Assembly (NCBI RefSeq): GCF_002117485.1 | Contig: NZ_CP021030.1 | Location: 3,578,501-3,642,500 of the forward strand | Source: Rhizobium sp. NXC14 | Lineage (GTDB): Bacteria; Pseudomonadota; Alphaproteobacteria; Rhizobiales; Rhizobiaceae | Length of the DNA stretch: 64,000 nt | Reading direction: 5' to 3' | Shown here: positions 61,312-64,000 of the stretch, piece by piece | Layout of the letters: every line of letters begins with the position of its first letter | Numbering within the stretch: the first letter of the stretch is position 1 | Position numbers and translations under genes: made by a program | Notes under the pieces: model-generated | The model's input: the letters and a program-made list of their open reading frames with translations, nothing else | Database searches by the model: none | Told to the model about the DNA's origin: nothing

Positions 61312-61486
61312 GGCAAAGCGCAACTTTTGATGAGAAGCTGGGGATGAGGCAGTAGGCAGTTGCCATTAGGCAATAGCGCTATTGTCATCGTTTTTTTGAA
61401 CACGTCTTTGAAGCGAATGAGGAGTGGCTATTGCCGACTGCCTATTCCTTTCTGGCATCATCAGCCTTTGGCTGATGAGCATGAAC
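61312..61486 (-). other. 23S-5S spacer with processing stems
   Basis: This 175-base spacer contains a perfect hairpin (TCATCAGCC-TTT-GGCTGATGA) next to the 23S end. It also has a long-range stem: TAGGCAGT (61353-61360) and GGCAATAGC (61369-61377) on one side, GCTATTGCC (61427-61435) and ACTGCCTA (61437-61444) on the other. These are likely maturation sites for RNase III. No gene. Confidence 0.6.

Positions 61487-64000
<2,514 letters not shown>

Overview
The window looks like chromosomal (or chromid) DNA of a fast-growing Rhizobium of the leguminosarum/etli type. Support for this comes from the high-GC coding style, a ugpBAEC-type operon, several ROK/ABC sugar-uptake genes, an Exo-type polysaccharide locus, intergenic repeats of the kind dispersed in Rhizobium genomes, and an rRNA operon with the alphaproteobacterial order 23S-5S-tRNA-fMet. 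No phage, plasmid-replication, transposase or CRISPR sequence was seen.

Layout. (1) 1-5281: the 3' end of a CPA1 cation/proton antiporter, then a two-gene RND efflux system. (2) 5.4-10.9 kb: mixed metabolic genes: metallophosphoesterase, SfnB-like flavin oxidoreductase, Rrf2 regulator, SDR, hydroxypyruvate-isomerase-like protein, a nonsense-interrupted carboxymuconolactone-decarboxylase-family gene and a cupin. (3) 10.9-15.4 kb, minus strand: ugpB-ugpA-ugpE-ugpC, a glycerol-3-phosphate-type ABC importer. (4) 15.7-23.2 kb: a ROK repressor divergent from a six-gene sugar operon (binding protein, two permeases, SIS isomerase, PfkB kinase, ATPase). A perfect palindrome lies between them. (5) 23.2-40.1 kb: a Wzx/Wzy-type surface-polysaccharide locus in two arms around an AT-rich intergenic region. 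The minus arm encodes a Crp-type regulator, two GT4 enzymes, a flippase and a GH16 glycanase. The plus arm encodes an ExoY-like initiating transferase, a chain-length protein, a GT2, an OPX exporter, a polymerase, and further GT8 and GT2 enzymes; a minus-strand acyltransferase closes the locus. (6) 40.3-43.4 kb: PQQ glucose dehydrogenase and a DUF305 membrane protein. (7) 43.8-60.3 kb: a second-type complex I cassette in the order J-K-antiporterD1-small protein-antiporterD2/L-M-N-A-B-C-D-E-F-G, followed on the other strand by H-I-CBS. (8) 60.8-64 kb, minus strand: the end of an rRNA operon (23S, 5S, tRNA-fMet) with fragments of a second fMet gene.

The most interesting item is the complex I cassette. 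It encodes four antiporter-like membrane subunits instead of three, plus an extra 84-residue two-helix protein, a NuoG that keeps the additional Fe-S motif and full molybdopterin-type domain, and a CBS-domain gene, in a rearranged order. Next are the polysaccharide locus, whose chain-length/kinase fusion has lost the Walker A lysine, and the ROK operator architecture. Everything here comes from reading the sequence. No database search was run, and family names rest on recognised motifs and gene context.
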